Assembly (NCBI RefSeq): GCF_003116835.1
Contig: NZ_BFFO01000001.1
Span: forward strand, 124,001-188,000
DNA: 64,000 nt
Source: Lactococcus termiticola
GTDB lineage: Bacteria > Bacillota > Bacilli > Lactobacillales > Streptococcaceae
Reading direction: 5' to 3'
Position numbers and translations under genes: made by a program. Below, in pieces: positions 1-8,239 of the stretch (position 1 is its first letter; each line of letters opens with the position of its first letter). Below the pieces are notes generated by a model. The model ran no database searches. It was not told the origin of the DNA and worked only from the letters and a program-made list of their open reading frames with translations.

Positions 1-399
1 GCCACTTGGGTAGGCCGAATTCAATTTCGTTGGAGCTGTGCTGACGATATTGCCGTCGCCATCCAAGATATTGGACAGGGTATCCCGCTCGATAGAGACC
101 ATCGTCGTGGTCTTGGTCTTAGGATTGAGCGTCATCAAAATAGAGGAGTCAGCATTCCCATCCCAGGAGTTTGAGTCGCCCCGGCCGTCGCCACCAGTAT
201 CCACCCCCATCAGCAAGATCGTCAGAGGCTCTGTCGCTTTGACAGTTTTAGCTGTGTTCTTGTTTCCAACATCCGTAAATGTTGCACTTAAGGTCTTTGT
301 TGTGCTGTTGAGGACTGTCATGACGTAGACTACGCCAGCTCCAGCCGTCACAAGGAGAATTCCTGCGACCATTAACAGACTTTTTTGCCAAAGTTTCAT
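1..399 (-). CDS. LCP (LytR-CpsA-Psr) family cell-wall attachment protein, C-terminus beyond window
   Basis: Only the first 133 residues are in the window. A short cytoplasmic start is followed by one membrane segment (about residues 8-28). The LCP core then begins: LLMGVD near residue 64, an acidic stretch, SSILMTLNPKTK, VSIERD (Arg105) and KLNSAY (about 125-130). These match the conserved Asp/Arg/Lys motifs of LCP enzymes, which transfer wall polymers from undecaprenyl carriers to peptidoglycan outside the membrane. Its ATG lies 6 nt after a TATAAT box and has no Shine-Dalgarno, so the mRNA is probably leaderless. It follows tsaE with a 39-nt gap. The family call is secure; which wall polymer it attaches cannot be told. 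Confidence 0.85.
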   Translation of the reverse strand, partial: MKLWQKSLLMVAGILLVTAGAGVVYVMTVLNSTTKTLSATFTDVGNKNTAKTVKATEPLTILLMGVDTGGDGRGDSNSWDGNADSSILMTLNPKTKTTTMVSIERDTLSNILDGDGNIVSTAPTKLNSAYPSG

Positions 400-405
400 A
401 GTTAA

Positions 406-433
406 ATTATAACAAATTATCTCCGATAGACAA
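406..433 (-). promoter_or_regulatory. Promoter of LCP gene, leaderless type
   Basis: On the minus strand, TTGTCT (428-433), a 16-bp spacer and TGT-TATAAT (-10 at 406-411). The -10 box is separated from the ATG by only TTAACT, so the predicted first transcribed base is at or next to the A of the start codon. Confidence 0.65.
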
Positions 434-438
434 GCCGA

Positions 439-894
439 CTACAAGGCAAATTTGCCAAGTAGCTCTTGATAGTGCTCTCCGTGTGGCATCAAGCGAATCT
501 CCCTGGCCCCATCGGTCTCATAGCTCTCAGCATACTTGTCCAGAATAATCTCCAGATAAGCATCCGGCAGGTCCTGTCCCAACAGCTCCCCCCACTCGAT
601 GACAGAGACGCCCTCGCCAAAGAGATAGTCGTCCATATCAAAGCTGTCTGGGTCGTCGCCAATCCGGTAGACGTCCATGTGATAAAGCGGAAGCCTGCCC
701 CCTTCATACTCCCGGACAATCGTGTAGGTCGGGCTCTTAATCATCTGATGAATCTCAAGACCCAGGGCCAGGCCCTTCACAAAGGTTGTCTTACCAGCCC
801 CCAGCTCACCGGTCAAGACGATGATGTCGCCCGGAGTCAAGACTCTACCTAGCTTTTCAGCAAAGGCCAACATTTCTTTTTCGTTGAATTTCAT
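439..894 (-). CDS. tsaE: tRNA threonylcarbamoyladenosine biosynthesis ATPase TsaE
   Basis: A 151-residue P-loop protein with Walker A GELGAGKTT at residues 29-37 and the family segments SPTYTIVREYEG and HMDVYRI. TsaE works with TsaB and TsaD in the cytoplasm to put threonylcarbamoyl on A37 of ANN-decoding tRNAs. The length fits the family (about 150). I use the ATG at 894, which begins MKFNEKEM, rather than a TTG 36 nt upstream. The ATG sits 6 nt after TGC-TATAAT, and that -10 box would lie inside the longer reading frame. It is followed on the same strand by the LCP gene. Confidence 0.93.
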   Translation of the reverse strand: MKFNEKEMLAFAEKLGRVLTPGDIIVLTGELGAGKTTFVKGLALGLEIHQMIKSPTYTIVREYEGGRLPLYHMDVYRIGDDPDSFDMDDYLFGEGVSVIEWGELLGQDLPDAYLEIILDKYAESYETDGAREIRLMPHGEHYQELLGKFAL

Positions 895-900
895 GTCCTT

Positions 901-930
901 ATTATAGCACCATTTTATCGGCAGAGGCAA
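901..930 (-). promoter_or_regulatory. Promoter of tsaE, leaderless type
   Basis: Extended -10 TGC-TATAAT (TATAAT at 901-906) lies exactly 6 nt (AAGGAC) before the tsaE ATG. TTGCCT at 925-930 with an 18-bp spacer is a possible -35. Confidence 0.6.
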
Positions 931-942
931 GAGAGCAAAAAG

Positions 943-968
943 AAAAAGCCGAGCCCTAGGCCCGCCTC
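943..968 (-). terminator. Rho-independent terminator after the Crp/Fnr gene
   Basis: On the minus strand GGCGGGCC-TAG-GGCTCGGC folds with one G:U pair and is followed by a T run. It starts right after the stop codon at 973. Confidence 0.7.
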
Positions 969-972
969 TTTT

Positions 973-1629
973 TTAATCCACGAAATTTCTCAAATAATGC
1001 TGGTCATAAATCATAATCTGGCCGTCGATAATGTCAATAACCCCCTCCCCCTTCAAGTCGTGGAGGATCCGGTTGACCGAGCTTCTGGACGAAATACCAC
1101 AAAAGCCGGCAATGTCTTCATTGGTCATTGGGAAATCAATCAGGATGCCTTCTGGCTTTTTGATGCCAAAAGTCTCAATCATATCGTAGAGATGAGCACA
1201 GACAGCTCCCTTTTTTCCTTTGACGGTCATATTCTGGAAGATGCTCAAGTTCATGACTAAACGGCGTTTATAAAAATCGTTGACAATCTTAAAGAGTCTG
1301 AAATCCTCTTCAACCCATCGCCAGAAGTCACGTCGGGGAATCCGGTAAAAGCTGACCTCGTCGCTCTCGACCCTGGCATTATAGGCAGCTGCGATTTCTC
1401 CATCAGAACTGTCTTCCAATAAGGAAATAAAATCTGTCTCGGTCACATAAAAAATGTTAAACTCCCTGCCGTCCTTGAGGACACTGGAAATCTTAACCAC
1501 ACCCTCAAGCAAGAGATAAACATAATCCGTCTCTATCCCCTGATACATGATGTAATTATACTTCTTGCGATTGATAACCTTTACGTCCTTTTTCTTCAAT
1601 ATTTCTATAAGATAGTCTAAGTCCTGCAT
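973..1629 (-). CDS. Crp/Fnr family transcription regulator (FLP-like)
   Basis: A 218-residue protein with an N-terminal cyclic-nucleotide-binding-like beta roll (about 20-125) and a C-terminal helix-turn-helix (about 168-192, TNEDIAGFCGISSRSSVNRIL). It has only two cysteines (144 and 177) and no N-terminal cysteine cluster, so an iron-sulfur oxygen sensor like E. coli Fnr is unlikely. It resembles the lactic-acid-bacterial Flp type, but the ligand or redox signal cannot be told. I chose the ATG at 1629 because GAGGAAG stands about 7 nt upstream. The in-frame ATG at 1653 overlaps a TAGAAT -10 candidate. The neighbouring MFS transporter upstream on the same strand may be a target or just a neighbour. 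Confidence 0.85.
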   Translation of the reverse strand: MQDLDYLIEILKKKDVKVINRKKYNYIMYQGIETDYVYLLLEGVVKISSVLKDGREFNIFYVTETDFISLLEDSSDGEIAAAYNARVESDEVSFYRIPRRDFWRWVEEDFRLFKIVNDFYKRRLVMNLSIFQNMTVKGKKGAVCAHLYDMIETFGIKKPEGILIDFPMTNEDIAGFCGISSRSSVNRILHDLKGEGVIDIIDGQIMIYDQHYLRNFVD

Positions 1630-1662
1630 TTCCTTACTTCCTCTTTTTAACATTCTATCACA

Positions 1663-2888
1663 TTAAGCATGCTGACCTGAATTCTTTTGCTTCTTGCCAT
1701 GAATGAAAAAGTAAATCAAGGCAACCAGAACAACGGCTGGAGCACTGTAAAGATAAAGGTTTCTAAAACCAATCATCTCAGGGCCAAGCATGGGAATAAT
1801 GGCTCCGAGCACAATCGGTCCACCACCGACCCCAAGGTCTAAGAAACCAAAGAAGGTCGACGTCGCCACACCAATCCGGTGCTTGTCAGAATCCCGAATG
1901 GCCACAGCCTGGCCAAAAGGAGCCACGCCCCCATAACCAAGCCCAAAGGCCGCCCCTGCAATCAGGAGAATCACAAAGCCGAGGGCTGGTCTAAAGAAGC
2001 CAGCTAGACCCACACCAAGCATGGCCAGGGCAAAGAAGACAAAGGTTGGATACCAGACCCAGTTGTCTCCTTTAGTGTCAAAGAGCCGGCCTGTAAAAGG
2101 TCTTGACAAGAAAATCAAGAGGGCATACATGGTAAAGAAGAGGCTACCTGCCAGGGGAATCTTGAGGTCGAGTGAGAAGGAACCCATACCGGTCAAGATA
2201 GCAGAGTCGATAAAGCCGGCCAGGAAGGCCACGATAGAAATCGGAAGGGCTGCCTTTTCGATATAACGATCGATCCCCTTGGGCTGATTGGCCAGGGCTT
2301 CTGCCTTTTCTGCTTCGGTCAATTCGGTCACCTTGACAAATAAGGTCAAGGCAAAGCTGACTAGGAGCAGGGCAATCCCCATCAATAGAAGGACAGAGAA
2401 ACCATAGCTAGAATAAATCATGATCGAGAGGGCAGGGCCAACAGCCGCCGCCAGTGTGACAGAGAGGGCATAGTAGCCGATTCCTTCACCTCGACGACTG
2501 ACACAGGCACAACCTGTCCTGCGACAGTCCCTGAAGCGGTCGCCGCAATCCCAAAGCCAGCCCCCTGAACCAGGCGGACCAAGAAGAGCAAGGGGATATT
2601 TTTAGTGACAAAGTAGGCAAAGGTCACTAGTAAGAAGAGAGCTCCTCCAATATAGAGCAGGCGTTTCATGCCCATCTGGCTGATGGAAATCCCGGTCCAG
2701 ACCCGGCCAATCAGGGCACCGATGACGAAGATGCTTGAAAGTGAGAGACTGATCATTGTGCTTTGATGAAGGACATCTAAAGCATAGGTACCAATCGATG
2801 AAGTCAACAGATAAAAAACAATATAATATAGGAAACTTAATACGGTATTAAATAAAAAAGTCCTGGTAAATAATTTTTCTTTTTTCAC
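1663..2888 (-). pseudogene. MFS transporter broken by a 2-bp frameshift
   Basis: Two overlapping reading frames (2418-2888 and 1663-2421) together make one 12-TM major facilitator protein. The first half ends its homologous part at AGQVVPV and then reads through nonsense. The second half resumes out of frame with SRRGEGIGYYALS, a typical MFS loop. The junction is an ACACA run at 2501-2505; removing one AC dinucleotide restores a single frame of about 407 residues. The likely start is the GTG at 2888 (VKKEKLFTRTF), 4 nt after the stop of the small upstream gene. Substrate is unknown; drug/metabolite efflux is the default guess. The lesion could be a real inactivation or a sequencing error. Confidence 0.8.
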
Positions 2889-2892
2889 AAGT

Positions 2893-3096
2893 TTAGTCCA
2901 CCCGTTGAATATTACGAACTTCAAAGGCCCGGCTACCGTCAGCAGTGGTCAGGAAGCCCTTGTGGGCAGCGACATATTCGATGGCAGCATCCATGCTGTC
3001 AAAGTCGGCTATGACGTATGGCAGACGGCCATTGGCCACATAGTTAGGCATCCGTTCTTCTTCGTAGACTGAGAGGCTCTTAAATTCAAATTTCAT
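2893..3096 (-). CDS. Small uncharacterised protein, 67 aa
   Basis: I do not recognise this family. It is a 67-residue soluble, mixed-charge protein (begins MKFEFKSLSVYEEE, contains YVIADFDSMDAAIEYVAAHKG) with no membrane segment. A good ribosome binding site (AAAGGAG, 7 nt before ATG) and a plausible promoter upstream (TTGAGT, 16 bp, TATCAT near 3138-3165) support it as real. Its stop lies 4 nt from the GTG of the MFS gene, so the two form an operon. A role tied to the transporter is only inference. Confidence 0.65.
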   Translation of the reverse strand: MKFEFKSLSVYEEERMPNYVANGRLPYVIADFDSMDAAIEYVAAHKGFLTTADGSRAFEVRNIQRVD

Positions 3097-3235
3097 GTTG
3101 ATCTCCTTTGCTTATGAAATTAATTTTTTGTACTTCATTATGATACTCCTCTCGTTCGCCGACTCAAAGTACATTTTATGTATAGATTTTTTGTTATCAT
3201 TTGTTAACTTAGCCTCTAGGCTTTGCTTCGTTCCA

Positions 3236-3322
3236 GAAAGCAGCAAAAAAGCGGTAGTGAGGCCAGGAGCCCTTGCAGCCCCCAGGTTTGCCTTATTTCA
3301 CTACTGCTTTTTTGCTGTTTTC
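3236..3322 (+). repeat. Structured intergenic repeat, copy 1 (lacks hairpin A)
   Basis: Outer arms 3236-3260 and 3298-3322 are complementary over about 24 bp with few mismatches. They enclose one hairpin whose apex GAGCCC-TTGC resembles the family apex; its right side is degenerate (AGCCCC). The left flank CTTCGTTCC matches the terminal motif of other copies. It lies between the 3' end of treC and the next gene. Confidence 0.75.
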
Positions 3323-3336
3323 TTTCACTCGTTGTC

Positions 3337-4953
3337 TTATTGTTCAATAAGCAAAGCCAAACTCTGATAAGGAGCCAGTCGACCCGCTTCATAGCTCTCA
3401 TAATTATTATAGAAGACTTCAGCCCCGTCAAAGGCCTCTGGAATCTGGACCTCAACCTCCTTAGCCCTAAAGTTATTAAGCACCAAAAGCTTCTGCCCCT
3501 GATAAGTCCTATAAAAGGCGTAGACATCGGGTGAGTCTTGCAGGGCAGGAGCGTAGTCGCCTTCTGAGATGAGGAGCTGCTCTTTTCTGAGCTTAATCAG
3601 GCTCTGATATGCTTTGAAAATCTCGCCGTCTTTTTCCTTGGCAACATTGATGTCCTGGTGGCTACCGAGCTTCAACCAGGGCTGGCCAGTCGTAAAGCCA
3701 GCGTTTGGTCCATCATCCCACTGCATGGGCGTTCTAGAATTATCTCTCGACTTGACCTTGAGAATCTCAAAGGCCTCAGCCTCCGTCTTTCCAGCCACCA
3801 ACATCTCAGCATAGGCGTTATGCGACTCCAGGTCAACATAGTCTTCGACCCGCTCAAAATCAGGGTCGACCATGCCGATTTCCTCGCCCATGTAGATAAA
3901 TGGTGTGCCCCGGCTGAGGTGGATGCTGGCCGCCAGCATGGTCGCCCCTTTTTCCCGGTAAGCCTCGACATCCACAAAGCGATTCAAAGCCCTGGGCTGG
4001 TCATGATTATTCCAGAAGAGGGCGTTCCAACCCTTATGTATGGACATCTGCTCGCCCCATTCATGAAAAAGCTTTTTCAGACTTTCAAAATCAAAAGCCG
4101 TTTTGGTCCATTTTTCGCCCTTTTCATAGTCGACCTTGAGATGGTGAAAATTAAAGACCATACTGAGCTCATGCCGGTCAGGCTGGGTATAGAGAATCGA
4201 GTTACCAATCGTGGTCGAGCTCATCTCACCGACCGTGACAGACCGGGCATCTTGACCAAAGCTGGCTTCATTCAAGGCTTTCAGATAATCATGGACAATG
4301 GCCTTGTCCGTATATTCAAATTTTCCGTCAAAATCGGGATTGTCCTTGAGGACTTCGTCCTTGCCGATGACATTAATCACATCAAATCGGAAGCCAGAAA
4401 TCCCCTTGGCCCGCCAGAAATTAACCACATCAATCAGGGCCGCTCGCACTGCAGGATTCCGCCAATTCAGGTCAGCCTGGCTAACATCGTAGAGATGGAG
4501 GTAGTACTTGCCAGTCTCGCCAAAGGGAGCCCAGGCCGAGCCACCAAACTTGGACTTCCAGTCAGTCGGCTGCTCTCTTATGATAAAGAAGTCCTGATAA
4601 TAGGCGTCGCCAGCCAAAGCCTTTTGAAACCATTCGTGTTCGGTCGAGACGTGGTTTAAGACCATGTCCAGCATGAGTTCGATACCGTGTGCCCTGGCCG
4701 TATTGACCAGTTCATCAAAGTCGTCAAAGTCACCAAATAATGGATCAATCGCCTTATAATTTGAAATATCGTAGCCATTATCCTTTTGAGGACTAGGATA
4801 AAAGGGATTGAGCCAAATCATATCAATCCCTAATTCCTCTAAATAAGGAAGCTTTGTCGTAATACCTTTGAGATCACCCAGGCCATTGCCTGTCGTATCA
4901 AGAAAGGACTTGGGGTAGACCTGATAAATTACTTTTTTATGAAAATTTGTCAT
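3337..4953 (-). CDS. treC: Trehalose-6-phosphate hydrolase (alpha,alpha-phosphotrehalase)
   Basis: A 538-residue GH13 enzyme that splits cytoplasmic trehalose-6-phosphate into glucose and glucose-6-phosphate. It begins KKVIYQVYPKSFLDTTGNG, typical of the TreC/oligo-1,6-glucosidase group. Catalytic residues are visible: nucleophile Asp191 (GFRFDVIN), acid/base Glu243 (VGEMSS) and Asp319 (NNHDQP). It lies 30 nt downstream of treB on the same strand, and treR is divergent from them, so the substrate is firmly trehalose-6-phosphate. Expression should follow the treB promoter. The stop is followed by repeat copy 1, which may serve as the transcript end. Confidence 0.95.
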   Translation of the reverse strand: MTNFHKKVIYQVYPKSFLDTTGNGLGDLKGITTKLPYLEELGIDMIWLNPFYPSPQKDNGYDISNYKAIDPLFGDFDDFDELVNTARAHGIELMLDMVLNHVSTEHEWFQKALAGDAYYQDFFIIREQPTDWKSKFGGSAWAPFGETGKYYLHLYDVSQADLNWRNPAVRAALIDVVNFWRAKGISGFRFDVINVIGKDEVLKDNPDFDGKFEYTDKAIVHDYLKALNEASFGQDARSVTVGEMSSTTIGNSILYTQPDRHELSMVFNFHHLKVDYEKGEKWTKTAFDFESLKKLFHEWGEQMSIHKGWNALFWNNHDQPRALNRFVDVEAYREKGATMLAASIHLSRGTPFIYMGEEIGMVDPDFERVEDYVDLESHNAYAEMLVAGKTEAEAFEILKVKSRDNSRTPMQWDDGPNAGFTTGQPWLKLGSHQDINVAKEKDGEIFKAYQSLIKLRKEQLLISEGDYAPALQDSPDVYAFYRTYQGQKLLVLNNFRAKEVEVQIPEAFDGAEVFYNNYESYEAGRLAPYQSLALLIEQ

Positions 4954-4983
4954 AGGCTTTCTACATTCTATTATGATGATGTT

Positions 4984-7014
4984 TTATTTAGAAACGGCAT
5001 CTTTGAAGACATTCTTTTTATCCATGCCCTTGCCCATCTCGTCAGTATCCTTGTAGCCAAAGAACCAGACCAGAAGGATGGTCACGACCGCACAGACCGC
5101 CATGGCAATCCAGAAGAGCTGGAAGTTGCCGGCTGGATGTTCGCCAGTCTTAGGGTTAGAGATAAAGTTTGGGAAGCCAATCAGTGAGCCTGAGAAGCCA
5201 AACATCTTGAGATGGCCAAAGCCTGCGACAGCAGCACCGACAGCGGCACCAATCGAGCTCATGATGAAGACACGAATGTATTTGAGGGTAATCCCGTAAA
5301 TCGCTGGCTCAGTAACCCCAGTAAAGGCAGAGAAAGCCGCTGGCAGTGAGAGCCCCTTGAGGTCTTGCTTGCGGGTCTTAAAGAAGACCGTGAGGGCTCC
5401 GACCCCCTGTGCAAACATGGTAAAGTTGACAATCATGTTGAGTGTTGATTGACCAGTCGCCGCGATTTCTTGAGAAATCAATGGGACGACGAGCCAGTGG
5501 AGACCGAAGATGACGAGAACCTGATAGAGGCCACCGATGATCAGGCTTGAGATACCCAGGTTCAAGCTCAAGAGCTGGTCAATGACAAAGGCGATACCAG
5601 ATGAGAGTGTAGAAATGACTGGACCAACCAGGAGCAGAACGATAGAAGCCGCCACAAAGAAGGTAATCATCGGCTGGAAGATAGGACGCAGAGCCAGAGG
5701 TAGGACCTTTCTCAACCATCCATGGAGTGGTTTTGCAATCGCCACACCGACAATAATCGGAAAGATGGTGTAGGCATAGTTTGGCAGGGCCACTGGAATA
5801 CCGAAGTAGCTGGTGTTAAAAGTAACGCCCAGGAAATTCGCCACAGCAGCCGGAGCTTCAACGAGTTTGCCGTCAGCCACATGAGGGCTAACCAGGTTCA
5901 TCAGACCTGGGTTAATCATGAAGCCACCGACAGCCGCACCGATAAAGGGCAGGCTGCTATCTTTCGGAGCAATCTGCTTGGCCGCTGAAAAGCCGACCAA
6001 CACAGGCAGGAAATAAAATGGCGTCATCGCAAGAATAGAGATAACCTGATAGGTCGTCCCAGCCGGGTCTACGAGGTTGAAGATGTTGTTGCCCTTGGCA
6101 AACATGGCCAGAATCCCGTTGATCATACCACCTGCAGCCAGGAGGCCGATGATTGGGATCATTGAGCCAGTGATGGTGCCGATGACCACTTGGAAGGCCC
6201 TGATGATAGGATTCTTGCTCTTTTTAGCCTTGTCTTCTACTGCTTCGTCGCTGGCATTTTCAGGGAGTTGGGCGACAACTTCATTAAAGACATCTTCTAC
6301 GGCCTGGCCGATGACGACCTGGTATTGGTTGAGGTTGGCGTTGTAAAGGGCTGTGATAGAAGGGATGCCTTTTGCCGAGAAGCTCTGGATGAGTTCTGCA
6401 TTGGCCTTATCCTTATCTTTGAGCGTAAATCTCAGTCGGGTAATACAGTGGATGACCTTACTGATATTTGCGCTGCCACCAACCGCATCGATAATCCAGC
6501 TGGCCAGCTCTTCCTGGCTCTGGGCCATCTTCTTAGGGGCTGGGGCTGAGCTTGCAGCAGCCTTGAGGACCAGCTGTCCTAGTGCATCACCAGCTTCTGC
6601 AGGACCGTAGGCAATCTCTAGGGCTTCTAATTTTTCTGCACTGTTTGGAAAGACCAGCATGCTCGTCGTATCAAGCTTTGCTGACTTGATGGCATCCCAG
6701 TCGGCTGTCCCGATGACTTGGCCTGCTTCGATCTTGTCGCCGACTTTGACATTCCAGTCAAATGGAGAGGGCTCAAGTGAGACTGTATCAATGCCAAGGT
6801 GCAGGAGGGCATCGACGCCGTCTTCAGTTTTCAGGCCGATGGCATGGCCTTGTATGAGGGCGACTTCGGCTGAGAGGGGACTGACAATTTTATTTTCTTG
6901 AGGGATGATGGCAAAGCCGTCTCCCATGCTTTTCTGGGCAAAGACCGGATCAGAGACCTTTGAGATCTCAATCACTTCGCCAGAGAGGGCTGAAACAATC
7001 TGATTTTTCGACAT
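4984..7014 (-). CDS. treB: PTS trehalose-specific EIIABC permease
   Basis: A 676-residue phosphotransferase permease that takes up trehalose and phosphorylates it. The domain order is A-B-C. EIIA-Glc type comes first (about 1-150; phosphorylated His72 in LLHLGID), then an Ala/Pro linker, EIIB (about 165-250; Cys190 in KVIHCITRLRF) and a multi-TM EIIC domain (about 265-670; GVTEPAIYG motif). Having EIIA at the N-terminus is less usual than BC or BCA. The ribosome binding site AAGGAGGA stands 6 nt before the ATG. Promoter, TreR operator and a possible cre lie in the 107-bp gap to treR. A second homologous EIIA is encoded at 8675-9166. Confidence 0.95.
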   Translation of the reverse strand: MSKNQIVSALSGEVIEISKVSDPVFAQKSMGDGFAIIPQENKIVSPLSAEVALIQGHAIGLKTEDGVDALLHLGIDTVSLEPSPFDWNVKVGDKIEAGQVIGTADWDAIKSAKLDTTSMLVFPNSAEKLEALEIAYGPAEAGDALGQLVLKAAASSAPAPKKMAQSQEELASWIIDAVGGSANISKVIHCITRLRFTLKDKDKANAELIQSFSAKGIPSITALYNANLNQYQVVIGQAVEDVFNEVVAQLPENASDEAVEDKAKKSKNPIIRAFQVVIGTITGSMIPIIGLLAAGGMINGILAMFAKGNNIFNLVDPAGTTYQVISILAMTPFYFLPVLVGFSAAKQIAPKDSSLPFIGAAVGGFMINPGLMNLVSPHVADGKLVEAPAAVANFLGVTFNTSYFGIPVALPNYAYTIFPIIVGVAIAKPLHGWLRKVLPLALRPIFQPMITFFVAASIVLLLVGPVISTLSSGIAFVIDQLLSLNLGISSLIIGGLYQVLVIFGLHWLVVPLISQEIAATGQSTLNMIVNFTMFAQGVGALTVFFKTRKQDLKGLSLPAAFSAFTGVTEPAIYGITLKYIRVFIMSSIGAAVGAAVAGFGHLKMFGFSGSLIGFPNFISNPKTGEHPAGNFQLFWIAMAVCAVVTILLVWFFGYKDTDEMGKGMDKKNVFKDAVSK

Positions 7015-7038
7015 CGGATGTCCTCCTTATTTTTATCC

Positions 7039-7054
7039 ACTTGTTCGTACAAGT
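7039..7054. promoter_or_regulatory. Putative TreR operator
   Basis: ACTTGT-TCGT-ACAAGT is an inverted repeat with perfect 6-bp arms, lying over the predicted transcription start of treB. GntR-family repressors of tre operons bind this kind of site; the assignment to TreR is from position. Confidence 0.65.
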
Positions 7055-7056
7055 AG

Positions 7057-7085
7057 ATAGTAACATAAAAATTTATATGTTGCAA
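7057..7085 (-). promoter_or_regulatory. treB promoter
   Basis: TTGCAA (7080-7085), 17-bp spacer, TACTAT (7057-7062) on the minus strand. Confidence 0.6.
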
Positions 7086-7094
7086 GCGTTTTCT
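7081..7094. promoter_or_regulatory. Putative cre (CcpA site)
   Basis: The reverse complement AGAAAACGCTTGCA matches the catabolite responsive element consensus at nearly all positions and overlaps the treB -35, as expected for carbon catabolite repression. Confidence 0.55.
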
Positions 7095-7107
7095 TATTTT
7101 TTTATGA

Positions 7108-7113
7108 TAAAAT
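7108..7113 (+). promoter_or_regulatory. treR -10 box, nearly leaderless
   Basis: TGA-TAAAAT ends 8 nt before the treR ATG with no Shine-Dalgarno between, so the leader would be about 2 nt or absent. Confidence 0.5.
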
Positions 7114-7121
7114 ATTTTTAG

Positions 7122-7838
7122 ATGAAAAAATATGAAAAGATCGCTTCTATTTTGGAGCAGGAAATTTTTAAGGATGTCTATAAGGAAAACGAGCTCCTGC
7201 CCAGCGAGCACCAACTGACCGAACTCTACGGGGCCAGCCGACAGACCGTCCGGACTGCCCTCAAGTTGCTCGAAGACAAGGGCTTGATTCAACGCCGGCA
7301 AGGCTTTGGCAGTATTGTCATTGCCCATGATAAGCTGAGGTTCCCGATTTCTGGCCTGACCTCATATAAGGAGCTCCAGGAATCGATGGGATTTGTCTCT
7401 GAGACTGAGGTGGTCAGCTTTGAGACGATCACAATCGACGAAAAGCTGGAAAAACTGACCCAGTTTCCTCTGGGTTCTGAAGTTTTTAGAATCCTTAGAC
7501 AGCGTAAAATCGACGGCAAGGCCTACGTCCTCGACCTCGACTACCTCAGAAAAGACCGTTGTCCAGAGCTCAGCCCTGAAATCGCCAAGGACAGTATTTA
7601 TCAGTATCTTGAGAACGTCCTCGGCCTGCATATCGCCTACGCCCAAAAGGAAATCACGGTTGACTTCGTCCACGACGATGACCGGAAGTATCTGGATCTC
7701 GGCCAGCAGGACCGGCATGTGGTTTCTATTAAGAGCCAGGTCTTTCTTTTTGATAACAGCCTCTTTCAATATACGGAGAGCCGGCATCAGGTGGATAAGT
7801 TTAGGTTTACGGAGTTTGCTCGGAGGCAGAAACGCTAA
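7122..7838 (+). CDS. treR: Trehalose operon repressor, GntR family
   Basis: A 238-residue regulator: an N-terminal winged helix (about 1-70, with LPSEHQLTELYGASRQTVRTALKLL) and a C-terminal UTRA effector domain. In related bacteria TreR binds trehalose-6-phosphate and releases its operator. It is divergent from treB-treC with an inverted repeat operator in the shared 107-bp region, so local control is well supported. It is followed by the repeat-rich stretch rather than by a simple terminator. Confidence 0.92.
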   Translation: MKKYEKIASILEQEIFKDVYKENELLPSEHQLTELYGASRQTVRTALKLLEDKGLIQRRQGFGSIVIAHDKLRFPISGLTSYKELQESMGFVSETEVVSFETITIDEKLEKLTQFPLGSEVFRILRQRKIDGKAYVLDLDYLRKDRCPELSPEIAKDSIYQYLENVLGLHIAYAQKEITVDFVHDDDRKYLDLGQQDRHVVSIKSQVFLFDNSLFQYTESRHQVDKFRFTEFARRQKR

Positions 7839-7865
7839 ATCTATTTTCATGAGGCCCATTCCGCC

Positions 7866-7988
7866 ACAGAAAACTGCGGACATTATTGTGGGCCCGGAAG
7901 CGAAGCCTTCGGCTTCCATTCCTAGTTCTGGAGCCCTTGCGGTCTCCAGAACTGCCTTTTTGCCACGAAAAAGCCTGCAGTTTTCTGT
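7866..7988 (+). repeat. Structured intergenic repeat, copy 2 (complete)
   Basis: Outer arms 7866-7877 and 7977-7988 are perfectly complementary (12 bp). Inside are hairpin A (GAAGCC-TTC-GGCTTC, about 7902-7916) and hairpin B with perfect 10-bp arms 7924-7933 and 7944-7953 closing the apex GAGCCC-TTGC-GGTCTC. It lies between treR and the convergent EIIA gene. Confidence 0.85.
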
Positions 7989-8101
7989 AACTCCATTAGT
8001 GCCTTTTTATTTCTGCTTCATGTAAAGCCTCTTAGTCAGGGGCTTTTTGTATATAAAAAATCCGTACAGAGCCTAAAAATCAGGCACAAGTGGAGTGGAG
8101 A

Positions 8102-8216
8102 AAATTCTGAAAAACACTGTGAAAGTAGGCAGATGGAGAGACCGCAGGGCTCGACATCTAGGAATGAGACGCCATAGGCGTCTGCTTCCGGCCTCACAGT
8201 GCTTTTTTTAGAATTT
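8102..8216 (-). repeat. Structured intergenic repeat, copy 3 (complete)
   Basis: Outer arms 8102-8122 and 8194-8216 pair over about 21 bp. Hairpin B (AGATG...CATCT) with the family apex in reverse orientation comes first, then hairpin A (GACGCC-ATA-GGCGTC). Flanks carry both terminal motifs: GTGGAGTGGAG on the left and GGAACGAAACGGAC on the right. Confidence 0.85.
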
Positions 8217-8239
8217 CCGGAACGAAACGGACCTTTTCT

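Noticed and set aside
1630-1653. Longer start (MLKRGSKE) for the Crp/Fnr gene
   Set aside because: The upstream ATG overlaps a TAGAAT -10 candidate; the inner ATG has GAGGAAG at good spacing.
3658-4659. 333-codon open frame opposite treC
   Set aside because: Antisense shadow of a well-conserved gene; GC-rich codon use of treC keeps the other strand open. No family features.
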